From an uncultured Bacteroidota bacterium (GTDB lineage Bacteria; Bacteroidota; Bacteroidia; Bacteroidales; SZUA-534): DNA of 25,261 nucleotides. This document shows, in pieces, positions 7,808 to 15,736 of this stretch; positions within the stretch are counted from its first letter, which is position 1; every line of letters begins with the position of its first letter. The translations under genes were made by a program, and so were the position numbers. Under the pieces are notes generated by a model, which had not been told where the DNA came from, did not search any database, and saw nothing but the letters and a program-made list of their open reading frames with translations. The stretch covers positions 1 to 25,261 of the forward strand of contig CALABN010000325.1 of NCBI GenBank assembly GCA_937885735.1, read 5' to 3'.

Positions 7808-7867
7808 GAAAAAAGGACGTTGCCTAATGGCAAACGTCCTATGCAATTGGGCAAATCCAGTTTGCCC
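7808..7867 (-). terminator. Double-hairpin terminator of the GH43-GH43-GH31 operon
   Basis: In minus-strand order, GGGCAAA/TTTGCCC (7867-7849, 5-nt loop) comes 27 nt after the GH31 stop. It is followed by AGGACGTT-GCC / GGC-A-AACGTCCT (7840-7814) and a six-T run. The second hairpin is a classic intrinsic terminator. Confidence 0.8.
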
Positions 7868-7894
7868 GTGTTTTATGTTGGTGCGAGCACCGTT

Positions 7895-10321
7895 TCAGAA
7901 TCTTACTGTCAGTTCCTCGCCATTGTATTCGATGCGTTTTTGAGTCTTGCTGTCGGCCAATACGATGTTAAAGGCGCGATTATCCAACATTCCGCGGAAT
8001 TGTCCGTCGCGTTTGCCAATGGTCAGGGTTTTAGAGGAGTCGTCCCACGAGAATCCTATTTTGGAAAATTCGCCTTGCTTGTAGTTGTTATTGTCGCCCT
8101 CGTCCTCGTATAGCACGAATTCCGCATCGGCATTCGGGAAAATGACTATGTCGAGTTCGGAGGCATCGTAATAGTCGGTAGATTGAATGACCTTGCCTTG
8201 CGGTATTATGCTTCCTGCTTTGACAAACACGGGTATGTTCTCGATGCTGACGGGCACGTTTATGTCCTTTCCGCCGTCGGTATGTTCAAGTGTGTGGAAG
8301 TTGTACCATCCGCCTTCGGTTTTTGGGAGATAAATGTTTGTGCTTGTGCATTTTGGTTCTATGATTGGACATACGAGCAATGCGGGGCCGAACATATATT
8401 CGGTTTGTTGAGCCAATGCCGTGTCATCGTTGCTGAAGTCCATCACCAGCGGGCGCATCAGTGTGCCACCCTGATTGGTTATTACTGATGCTTGCGAGTA
8501 GATGTATGGTAACATCCTGTAGCGCAGGTTGATGGCGTTTGTGGCAATGCGTTCGGTCTCTTTGCCGTAGCGCCATATTTCGGTGTCGCTCATATAGCCG
8601 TGGACGCGCATCATAGGCAGGAAGGTGGCAGTCTGAATCCAACGTAGCATACATTCTTGATAGTCTGCATTTTTGTGTTGGTCGAACGGACGGAAGAACC
8701 CGCCTGCGTCGTAAGTCCACCAAGGGTGTCCTGCCGACATAAGTCCGAGTCCGCCAATTATCTGTCGGCGAAGCGTTTCCCAATCGTTGCCTACATCGCC
8801 CGACCAAACTGCCACGCCATACTTTTGTATTCCTTGTGAGGCACTGCGTGTCAGGATGAATGGATGCTCCTGCACTGTCTTCAAACTGTTATATACATTC
8901 TCGTTTACTTTCAATGCATAGATATTCCTCACATCTTTTCCATCAATACTATTTCTATTTACACGCCTTCCGTCAAGGTCATCGTTCTCTGGTTCGGTAG
9001 CATCCTGCCACCAGGCATCAATGCCAAGTGAGGCAATTCGTTCGAGTTGCGCCTTGCAATAGAAGTCTGCTGCATCCTGATTGAAGAAGTCAACCCAATC
9101 GGTTCCATCAATATAATATCCTTTCGACTGCATTTCTTTCCCTAACGGACAATTCTTATCTATCCTTGCCCAAACTGAAAGCATCAACCGGACATCCATC
9201 TTATGCAGTTCATCCATCATTTGCTTTGGATTAGGGTAAAACTCTTCATCGAATTGCATAGCGTTCCATCCATGCTTCCCCCACCATTGCCAATCCTGAA
9301 CAATTACGCTCAAAGTTATGTCTCTTTTCTTAAATTCCTTTGCGGTTTCTATTATTTCCTGCTGCGAATGATAGCGTTCACGGCAATGAATATAGCCGAA
9401 TGCCCATTCAGGAAGCGCAGGAACTTCGCCGGTCTGATGCCTATACTCTGCAATGACCTCGTCTGCATTTCCCACGAACACAGTATAGTTTATAGATTTT
9501 GTTTCCGTTGAACGCCACGTCGTTGTATTGTCAACTTGTCGCCAATAAAGCTTTGGTTTATCGCCACGCACGCCACGAACCTCAATCCTATGCGTTCCTT
9601 TTCCAAGTTTTTTAATCGCCGAACTCGTTGGAGGCAGCCATATATTGTTCACGTCAAACACTACTTCTCCGTCAATAGCAAGGTAATGTTTGCGTGCCAT
9701 CTTCTGTCCTACGTCCAATAGCAACGAGTATTCTCCGTTAACAGGAACATTCAACTCTGCGACAAAGGCACTATATTCCCTACGTTCTTTCTTGTTTCCT
9801 CCTGTGCTTGTAGCATTAACAAGTTCCGACTCCCCTACTCTTCCGTCGTTTTCTTTCAGTTCAATTACGTTGTCGGCTGGGTTGAAATCGGTCATTCCAT
9901 TATTGTTCCACAATAGTCCATACCCTTTGCTCGACAATACAAAAGGTATTGATATCTGTGTATTGACCTGTGTAAGTCGTCGCGTCAAACCTCTTACATT
10001 CAAATATCCATCCTGAAACTGTCCAGTACCAAACAAGTATTCATCCTTCTGCGAAACAAACGACTGCTGTCCTTCCTTAATAATATTGCCACAAGTCGCA
10101 AGTATTGTCTTTCCCTTTCTGTCCTTGAATGTCAGATTTCCAGTCTTTGGATTATAGATTACGGTCATCTTTTTTGTCTTCCACTCATTGCTCGCATCCG
10201 ATGATTGAGCATCATACCTTATATTTACTGCCGATTCCGACAGTATCGTCACTACTGGTTTCTGTGCCAAGGCAACGGTCGCAATAGTGAAAAGCAACAA
10301 GAAAAACACTATCTTACGCAT
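7895..10321 (-). CDS. GH31 glycoside hydrolase with PA14 insert, likely alpha-xylosidase
   Basis: The 808-residue exported enzyme has a signal peptide (1-20, ending LAQ), an N-terminal GH31 beta-sandwich interrupted at about 180-275 by a PA14-like domain (EYSLLLDVGQK ... AIDGEVVFDVN), then the (beta/alpha)8 barrel. The catalytic nucleophile is Asp440 in WWQDATEPE, and the acid/base is most likely Asp509 in WSGDVG. The C-terminal beta-domains include LYEDEGDN (738-745). GH31 with a PA14 insert is the architecture of the xyloglucan alpha-xylosidases of Cellvibrio and Bacteroides. That makes release of alpha-xylose from xyloglucan oligosaccharides the best guess; alpha-glucosidase is the alternative. 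The start is 14 nt after the GH43-CBM6 stop, so it is the last gene of a three-gene operon. Confidence 0.88.
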   Translation of the reverse strand: MRKIVFFLLLFTIATVALAQKPVVTILSESAVNIRYDAQSSDASNEWKTKKMTVIYNPKTGNLTFKDRKGKTILATCGNIIKEGQQSFVSQKDEYLFGTGQFQDGYLNVRGLTRRLTQVNTQISIPFVLSSKGYGLLWNNNGMTDFNPADNVIELKENDGRVGESELVNATSTGGNKKERREYSAFVAELNVPVNGEYSLLLDVGQKMARKHYLAIDGEVVFDVNNIWLPPTSSAIKKLGKGTHRIEVRGVRGDKPKLYWRQVDNTTTWRSTETKSINYTVFVGNADEVIAEYRHQTGEVPALPEWAFGYIHCRERYHSQQEIIETAKEFKKRDITLSVIVQDWQWWGKHGWNAMQFDEEFYPNPKQMMDELHKMDVRLMLSVWARIDKNCPLGKEMQSKGYYIDGTDWVDFFNQDAADFYCKAQLERIASLGIDAWWQDATEPENDDLDGRRVNRNSIDGKDVRNIYALKVNENVYNSLKTVQEHPFILTRSASQGIQKYGVAVWSGDVGNDWETLRRQIIGGLGLMSAGHPWWTYDAGGFFRPFDQHKNADYQECMLRWIQTATFLPMMRVHGYMSDTEIWRYGKETERIATNAINLRYRMLPYIYSQASVITNQGGTLMRPLVMDFSNDDTALAQQTEYMFGPALLVCPIIEPKCTSTNIYLPKTEGGWYNFHTLEHTDGGKDINVPVSIENIPVFVKAGSIIPQGKVIQSTDYYDASELDIVIFPNADAEFVLYEDEGDNNNYKQGEFSKIGFSWDDSSKTLTIGKRDGQFRGMLDNRAFNIVLADSKTQKRIEYNGEELTVRF

Positions 10322-10335
10322 AATCTTTTTGCAAA

Positions 10336-11631
10336 TTACTTAAACATCCAATAGTCAAAATCAAACAAATCCTTGCCTTCGCCCTTGAAGCAGAAGTATA
10401 AGTCGTGCACTCCTTCGGCGCCTTTTACTTTGCAAGATTTTATCACATAGTCGTTTGAAGTGTCTATCTTCAATGTTCCTACAACCTTGCCTTCTTTGCT
10501 GTCAAGACGAATTTCTATCGTTGACGCCTTATTGCCCTTCACGTATGCAGAGAACTTCTTTGCTTTTTTACCAAAGTCAACGCCCTTCAGCATCAATGTT
10601 TCCTCATCGTCGATATTGCAGATTATTATCTCTCCATTCACGACTTTTGTCTTCAAACCATAGCCCCATGCCATTGTTTCTGCCTGGACTTTCCTGTAAG
10701 GATTGAACGTTCCGACCTGTTCATTCACATTATCTATCCAATAAGGAACTTCCTGAATAGTGCCATCAGCATTGTATTTCATCTCTGCAAACGATACACT
10801 CCTACGCTCATGATGTGTCGGGGTTTCTATTCTCAGCAGGTCATAGTTCAGTCCAAACACATAACTCTTGCCCTTGAAATCAATGATGCCAGGGTGATTT
10901 CCACGTGTGCGAGGCGTATGATTCATTATATGTCCCTTGTATTCCCATGGTCCTTCTGGCTTAGTGCTCATAGCATAACCGATTCCTTCAGGGCAGCATG
11001 TCGATGCAAATGCAAGATAATAATGCCCATTACGCTTGTAGAACCACGGTCCTTCCTGGTAATCTTCTATATGTGGATGCTTCACAATTTCGCCACTATA
11101 GGATATCATGTCCTCATTGAGTTTCACATGATAAAGGTCTGGATTGCCCCAATACATATATGTCTGACCGTCATCGTCGATAAAAACCGTTGGGTCTATA
11201 TCGTTCCAATGCTCACGTTGCCACACAAGAGCATGACCGAGAGGGTCTTTGAATGGTCCGTATGGTGTGTCGGAAACCAAGACACCGATGCCATTTCCAT
11301 GTATCGGACAATACATATAGAACTTGCCATTACGCTCAACAACCTGTTCTGCCCATGCTCCATTGGTCTTGTCTATCCACTTAAAGTCCTTCAATGAAGC
11401 CACTGCTCCGTGGTCGGTCCAGTTTACCATGTCTGTACTTGAGTATAAAAGCCAGTCGTACATCTTGAATCCATCGGCATCATCCTCGTCGTGTGTGGTG
11501 TAGAGGAATACTGTGTCGTTATGAACCATAGGCGCAGGATCGGCCGTGTATTTCGTTTGAACTACTGGATTTTGTGCCATGCACATCTGTGCTGCAAGCA
11601 ATGACAGTGCAAAAATAACTTGTTTTTTCAT
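10336..11631 (-). CDS. GH43 glycoside hydrolase with C-terminal CBM6
   Basis: The 431-residue enzyme has a signal peptide (1-20, MCMAQ). The five-bladed GH43 propeller carries the expected triad: general base Asp31 (DPAP), pKa modulator Asp146 (DIDPTVF) and general acid Glu193 (YQEGPWF). A CBM6-type beta-sandwich follows (about 314-430, starting QAETMAWGYG and ending FDFDYWMF). GH43-CBM6 proteins are typically beta-xylosidases or alpha-L-arabinofuranosidases acting on arabinoxylan or its oligosaccharides. It is the middle gene of the operon, 24 nt after the first GH43 and 14 nt before the GH31 gene. Confidence 0.9.
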   Translation of the reverse strand: MKKQVIFALSLLAAQMCMAQNPVVQTKYTADPAPMVHNDTVFLYTTHDEDDADGFKMYDWLLYSSTDMVNWTDHGAVASLKDFKWIDKTNGAWAEQVVERNGKFYMYCPIHGNGIGVLVSDTPYGPFKDPLGHALVWQREHWNDIDPTVFIDDDGQTYMYWGNPDLYHVKLNEDMISYSGEIVKHPHIEDYQEGPWFYKRNGHYYLAFASTCCPEGIGYAMSTKPEGPWEYKGHIMNHTPRTRGNHPGIIDFKGKSYVFGLNYDLLRIETPTHHERRSVSFAEMKYNADGTIQEVPYWIDNVNEQVGTFNPYRKVQAETMAWGYGLKTKVVNGEIIICNIDDEETLMLKGVDFGKKAKKFSAYVKGNKASTIEIRLDSKEGKVVGTLKIDTSNDYVIKSCKVKGAEGVHDLYFCFKGEGKDLFDFDYWMFK

Positions 11632-11655
11632 TTTCGTGAATGTATTTTATGTTTA

Positions 11656-12633
11656 TTATTCTGTGAATTTAATGAATGGAATGCTGCCGTCTTTGTTGTA
11701 CTTGAAGCGCTCCATACACGCTGAACGATTGAATCCGCCGCCTCGGGTATTGCGTAGATTCAGTTTTCCGTTATGGTAGAATATCAAGTCCTTACCCTTG
11801 AACCTAACAATTCCGCCATGTATCGTAAAGCTGTTTTCTGCTTCTCCGAGTATCTTTCCACGGTATTTCCACGGTCCGTTGATGCTCTTCGATGTTGAAT
11901 ATGCCATGTGTTCCGGCACTCCTCCAGCGGCATACATCAGGTAATATGTGCCTTTACGTTTGAATACCCAAGGGGCTTCTTCGTAGTTTGTCTTCCATAT
12001 CGTGTCCCGAACTTGCCAGTCGAATTTCCTTTTCTGAGGGCCAAAAGCACTCTCATCCTTCGTGTTCACCTCTGTAATCTCACTTCCAAGACTCACCATG
12101 TCTTCGTTCAACTTTGCATACCATAGTGCATTGTTGCCCCAGAACAGGTATGCTTGTCCGTCGTCGTCAATGAATACCGTCGGGTCGATATAGCCCCAAT
12201 TTCCTGGAACCAACGGCTTTCCTATCGGGTCAACGTATGGTCCTTCGGGCTTATCTGCCATTGCTACACCTATGCCTTGAATATGTCGCTCCTGGTCGGT
12301 AGCCGTAACGTAGGCATACCATTTGCCGTTTCTTTCTATCAACTGACCTGCCCAAGCGTCGTCGCCTTGCTTTGCCCACTTGAAAATCGTGAGGTCAAAT
12401 ATGACGCCATGCGACTTCCAATTCACCAAATCCTCCGTTTCGTACAGCAGCCACTCCTTCATGTGGAAGTAATCATTAGGCTTGTCTTCGTCGTGATCGG
12501 TGAATAGATAGAGTTTATTTCCGTGCACGTATGGCGCAGGGTCTGGCGTATAATGGTCGCGAATGATTGGATTCTGTGCCGAAAGCATCATTGTTGCAAA
12601 TGACACAAGAATGATTGTTGCAATTCGTTTCAT
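11656..12633 (-). CDS. GH43 glycoside hydrolase, single domain
   Basis: The 325-residue exported enzyme (signal peptide ending MLSAQ) is clearly related to the next gene in the operon but lacks the CBM6. Triad residues are Asp31 (PDPAP), Asp150 (YIDPTVF) and Glu219 (YEEAPWVF). It has an insertion around 185-212 (EVNTKDESAFGPQKRKF) that is absent from the sister enzyme, which may change substrate choice. Predicted activity is beta-xylosidase and/or alpha-L-arabinofuranosidase. It is the first gene of the operon and has a long upstream region with two promoter-like elements. Confidence 0.9.
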   Translation of the reverse strand: MKRIATIILVSFATMMLSAQNPIIRDHYTPDPAPYVHGNKLYLFTDHDEDKPNDYFHMKEWLLYETEDLVNWKSHGVIFDLTIFKWAKQGDDAWAGQLIERNGKWYAYVTATDQERHIQGIGVAMADKPEGPYVDPIGKPLVPGNWGYIDPTVFIDDDGQAYLFWGNNALWYAKLNEDMVSLGSEITEVNTKDESAFGPQKRKFDWQVRDTIWKTNYEEAPWVFKRKGTYYLMYAAGGVPEHMAYSTSKSINGPWKYRGKILGEAENSFTIHGGIVRFKGKDLIFYHNGKLNLRNTRGGGFNRSACMERFKYNKDGSIPFIKFTE

Positions 12634-12670
12634 GCTATCTGTTTTTTTAGGTCTTATTTAATAATGTGTG

Positions 12671-12678
12671 CAAAGTTA
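12671..12678 (-). promoter_or_regulatory. Candidate -7 box of the GH43-GH43-GH31 operon
   Basis: TAACTTTG on the minus strand matches TAnnTTTG, 37 nt upstream of the first GH43 start. A clear -33 is lacking, as may happen at a promoter that depends on an activator. Confidence 0.4.
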
Positions 12679-12773
12679 ATACAAATATCAGTATTTCGTA
12701 TATGAAAAGTTGCAAAATTTAGTTTTTATTTCGTTTCAATATGTTTCATCGACTGCGCTATCGGGTAATAACA

Positions 12774-12807
12774 TAAAAAAAGCGACTGCTTTCACAAGCT
12801 ATCGCTT
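12774..12807 (-). terminator. Intrinsic terminator upstream of the GH43 operon
   Basis: The outer stem AAGCGA/TCGCTT (12780-12785 / 12802-12807) and inner stem GCTT/AAGC are separated by a small internal loop, and seven T follow on the minus strand. It lies 140 nt before the GH43 start and more than 200 nt after the flippase stop, so it fits neither gene well. Confidence 0.7.
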
Positions 12808-12859
12808 CATATAAATAGGTATTAGTTTTTTAAAGGTATAAAGATTGTTTTCAGGATAA
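12774..12859 (-). ncRNA. Candidate small RNA or leader RNA of about 85 nt
   Basis: A consensus promoter (12897-12866) would start transcription near 12859, and an intrinsic terminator ends at 12774. There is no credible reading frame between them. The unit is either a free small RNA or an attenuated leader of the GH43 operon. No known RNA family is recognised. The call rests only on promoter and terminator spacing. Confidence 0.4.
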
Positions 12860-12865
12860 CTGATG

Positions 12866-12897
12866 CAAAGGTAAGGGTTTATTTTGTTTCAAACAAA
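12866..12897 (-). promoter_or_regulatory. Bacteroidetes-type promoter for the candidate small RNA
   Basis: TTTG (12897-12894), a 20-bp spacer and TACCTTTG (12873-12866) on the minus strand match both consensus boxes and share the spacing of the ATPase promoter. Confidence 0.6.
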
Positions 12898-12990
12898 CTT
12901 TTTGCAAAGTATTTTTCCTTGCCTGATTTTGTGTGCCCACACATAAACAATCTTTAACAAATGCATATAATTTGCATCAATGATTACTTG

Positions 12991-13015
12991 AAAAATCCAG
13001 AATTTAAGGGATTTT
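12991..13015 (-). terminator. Weak terminator of the flippase gene
   Basis: AAAATCC (12992-12998) / GGATTTT (13009-13015) forms a 7-bp AT-rich stem just 16 nt after the flippase stop, ending in a T-rich stretch on the minus strand. Confidence 0.5.
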
Positions 13016-13031
13016 CAGTCAAGCCTGATCA

Positions 13032-14492
13032 TTATGATGCCTCGGAATAGCGTTTATACAGGCGCAATGAAACGATTGTGCTGACTGCTGTGAGAGCTAT
13101 GCCGACTATCCAATAGGCATAATCCTCGAAGAAAAGAGTGACTGCGTATGCTGCAATGCCCATTGTGATGAGCACGGATGATATCAAGACCACACGCGAA
13201 GAAAGCGTCACCTTATATTTATAGTGGTAGAAAATGACCACAGCCACACAGTTCAACAGGTGTGAAGCAAACAAAGCAACGCCCGTGCCGACCAATCCCC
13301 ACAGCTGATAACCATATACAACCATCAGCACAAAGACCAAATCATATATCACTTCGACCACAAGGAACGTCAGCGAGTCGCCTTTTGCCAATGGCACATA
13401 CTCGATTGGAAGGTCTATGGCGTGGAAAAACATTGCGAGGATTGCCACTTGTGCCATTGGGGTTACAGCGACAAACTTGCTGCTGAACAGCAATGGAATT
13501 GCCACTGGCAGGCCTATTATGAGTGCCACAAGCATTGGTCCGACTATGAGGAGCGACACTTCTATCTGATGGTTTATCGTCACATTCATGCCTGGAATGT
13601 CGTGCTGAAGTGCCGACAATCGTGGGAAGAAGTCGGTCTCCATAGCCGCAAACACCATGCCGGCATACGTTACACATATCATGTAACCAGCGTTATAAAG
13701 TCCCACAACGTCAAGGCTTGCCACGTTGTTCAAGTATGATCGCACGAACATTTCAGCACAACTGCCGCCTATTCCAGCCAGTGTGAAGAAGATTCCTATG
13801 CGTATCATTTCGAGTCCATCGGCGAAAAACTTTTCTTTCCCGCGCCTTAACGGATAGAACCTATACGAGTAAGATGCCGTGACAACACACGCAGCAAGTG
13901 CCACAAGATTCAATGAAGGCACGATACCTTTCTGCTCAAAGAAGTAGAGAAGTGGTATGGAAATTATCAGCGCAAGCACTACGTTTATCACCGACACCTC
14001 TGCCAAAGCCTTCAGCCGTCGTGTGCCTTTGAGTATGGCAAGTTCTCCGCCTGTTATTGCCGTGAGGAATACCACCGGCGAAAGCAACATGAAGTGGCGC
14101 GTATGGTCACCCCAGCTGAAAGTCCATTGGTTTAACAGTGGTGCCATGACGATGCACAAGAATGCACCGACGAATGCTGCAAGCAGGCTCCACGAGCGAA
14201 TGACCTTTATATAGTGGTTGAGTTTTGCCTTGTCGCTGTGCTCATAGTAATCTGAAATCTGCCGCACGGCACTGAACGATATGCCGAAATTTGTGCTGTC
14301 GGAGAGTAATTTGATTGTGGAGTTCAAAAGCGATACAAAACCGAATCCATTAGGTCCGAGTATGACGGAGACGAGTTTGTTGCGCACAAGACCTACAAGT
14401 ATATTTATCACCTGCACGCCACCAAAAAGTCCCGTGTATTTCAAGATGCTGTTATAGCTGCTTCCTTGTTTTGTATTGCTCGTTTCTTTCAT
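13032..14492 (-). CDS. Wzx-like polysaccharide flippase
   Basis: The 486-residue protein is almost wholly hydrophobic, with about 12-14 membrane segments and an N-terminal stretch (LKYTGLFGGVQVINILVGLVRNK) typical of the polysaccharide exporter branch of the MOP superfamily (RfbX/Wzx type). Such proteins flip lipid-linked oligosaccharide repeat units across the inner membrane for O-antigen, capsule or teichuronic-like polymer assembly. It sits back to back with a glycosyltransferase operon (14804-18661) that probably makes the repeat unit. No Wzy polymerase is visible in the window. Length is normal for the family and the protein looks intact. Confidence 0.88.
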   Translation of the reverse strand: MKETSNTKQGSSYNSILKYTGLFGGVQVINILVGLVRNKLVSVILGPNGFGFVSLLNSTIKLLSDSTNFGISFSAVRQISDYYEHSDKAKLNHYIKVIRSWSLLAAFVGAFLCIVMAPLLNQWTFSWGDHTRHFMLLSPVVFLTAITGGELAILKGTRRLKALAEVSVINVVLALIISIPLLYFFEQKGIVPSLNLVALAACVVTASYSYRFYPLRRGKEKFFADGLEMIRIGIFFTLAGIGGSCAEMFVRSYLNNVASLDVVGLYNAGYMICVTYAGMVFAAMETDFFPRLSALQHDIPGMNVTINHQIEVSLLIVGPMLVALIIGLPVAIPLLFSSKFVAVTPMAQVAILAMFFHAIDLPIEYVPLAKGDSLTFLVVEVIYDLVFVLMVVYGYQLWGLVGTGVALFASHLLNCVAVVIFYHYKYKVTLSSRVVLISSVLITMGIAAYAVTLFFEDYAYWIVGIALTAVSTIVSLRLYKRYSEAS

Positions 14493-14629
14493 TATTATAT
14501 ATATTGAACGACAATTGTACGGTTTTATTGAGTAATGCCCAACAAAAATTTTTATTTTTCTGCAGTTCGCATTATGTTTTTCGTGAGGCGAGCGAAAGCG
14601 TTGCTTCGGACGAACGCTTAACTCGGAAG

Positions 14630-14696
14630 AAAACTGCTACAGTTTTCAAGTCAAAACTGCTACAGTTTTCACTCCAAAACTGTAGCAGTTTTTTTT
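14630..14696. repeat. Three palindromic 17-bp units with 6-nt spacers
   Basis: AAAACTGCTACAGTTTT occurs at 14630-14646 and 14653-14669, and its exact reverse complement at 14676-14692, with spacers CAAGTC and CACTCC (period 23). Each unit is itself a hairpin (AAAACTG/CAGTTTT). Units 2 and 3 can form a perfect 17-bp stem followed by TTTT on the plus strand, a terminator shape, yet no plus-strand gene lies upstream. The 311-nt gap between the divergent flippase and GT genes otherwise holds a 7-bp hairpin AAGCGTT/AACGCTT near 14596-14619. Confidence 0.8.
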
Positions 14697-14803
14697 CACC
14701 CATAACGGCATCCCCCACAAATCCTAACGCTCAACCGTAAAAACAATACAACTTGTTTTAGTGCATCTACTCAATAAATCTACGAAATTTGCGTTATTAG
14801 TAT

Positions 14804-15736
14804 ATGAAGTTCAGCATCATCATACCGGTTTATAATGACGACGGCACCCTGCAACGCTGTCTTGACAGTGTACTTTCACAGTCGTTCACCGACTATGAAG
14901 TTATCGTTGTTGATGATGGAAGCACAACGCCAATAACCTCAATACCTCGAAATCTCGAAATCTCGAAGTCTCGAAATCTCACAACCTCAAAACCTCAAAA
15001 CCTCAAAACCCTACGCATAAACCACGCAGGACTGTCAGCCGCACGTAATGCCGGAATACAAGAAGCCAGAGGCGAATGGCTGATATTTATCGATTCTGAC
15101 GACTGGATTGCCCCACAGACACTCGATGCCCTTGACACTGCAACCAAGCAATACCACGACTGCGACATCATAGAATACCCAGTCATAGTACACGAGGGGG
15201 CAAAGGATGAGTATCATCTGAAGTTTGACAACCGCGAATATACCGACCTTCATAACGATTATTGGCTGGGCTGCAAGGCTTATTCGCATTCATACGCATG
15301 TAACAAAACCTACCGCAAAAGCCTCTTCGATGAGGTTCAGTTCCCTGTAGGCAAGAAGTTTGAAGATGTCTATACACTGCCTCAACTGCTCGACCACGCC
15401 AAGAAAGTGCGTACAATCAGCCAAGGATTATACCATTACGTATGGAACAACAAGGGCATCTGCGCCAAGGCTAACGGTGAAGACCTGTCAGATTTACTGT
15501 CGGCTCACGTCAATGTGATGCAGAATTGGGGCTTGGAACAGGCTGAAGGTTTCGCAGAATACTACATGCACGTGCTCAACATACAGCTTGATGTGTATCG
15601 TCTTAACTCAAGAATTATGCTGCCAGAATACACGATACGGTGGCACAAGATGGGCATCGCAGCCAGGATAAAGTACCTAATCTACAAGTTTATGGGCTTA
15701 AAAACACTTTGCAAGATATGGAAAATCCTCTCATAA
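14804..15736 (+). CDS. GT2 glycosyltransferase with an in-frame octanucleotide repeat
   Basis: The 310-residue GT-A family 2 enzyme has SIIIPVYND (4-12), the nucleotide-sugar site VVDDGS (35-40), LSAARNAG (77-84) and the metal-binding D97-S-D99 of FIDSDDW. It probably adds one sugar of a surface polysaccharide, working in the cytoplasm at the inner membrane. Between the DDGS strand and the next core strand, residues 45-69 (beginning TSIPRNLEISKS) are encoded by nine 8-nt repeats and have an 8-residue periodicity (RNLxxSKx). The usual linker here is unrelated. The gene is first in an overlapping operon; the next start lies 19 nt before its stop. No clear promoter or ribosome binding site is seen. 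Confidence 0.88.
   Translation: MKFSIIIPVYNDDGTLQRCLDSVLSQSFTDYEVIVVDDGSTTPITSIPRNLEISKSRNLTTSKPQNLKTLRINHAGLSAARNAGIQEARGEWLIFIDSDDWIAPQTLDALDTATKQYHDCDIIEYPVIVHEGAKDEYHLKFDNREYTDLHNDYWLGCKAYSHSYACNKTYRKSLFDEVQFPVGKKFEDVYTLPQLLDHAKKVRTISQGLYHYVWNNKGICAKANGEDLSDLLSAHVNVMQNWGLEQAEGFAEYYMHVLNIQLDVYRLNSRIMLPEYTIRWHKMGIAARIKYLIYKFMGLKTLCKIWKILS
14938..15009 (+). repeat. Octanucleotide tract (9 units) inside the GT2 gene
   Basis: Nine consecutive 8-nt units lie in perfect register: CTCAATAC, CTCGAAAT twice, CTCGAAGT, CTCGAAAT, CTCACAAC, then CTCAAAAC three times. Together they make 72 nt, which keeps the frame. Gain or loss of one unit shifts the frame. The last three units are identical, the part most open to slippage. 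Confidence 0.9.

Noticed and set aside
14630..14696. CRISPR or transposon inverted repeats
   Set aside because: Spacers are only 6 nt, the third unit is inverted, and no transposase gene is near.
15640..15717. Longer N-terminus of the second glycosyltransferase
   Set aside because: The extra 26 residues are the shifted frame of the upstream gene; the GT-A core starts right after the ATG at 15718.
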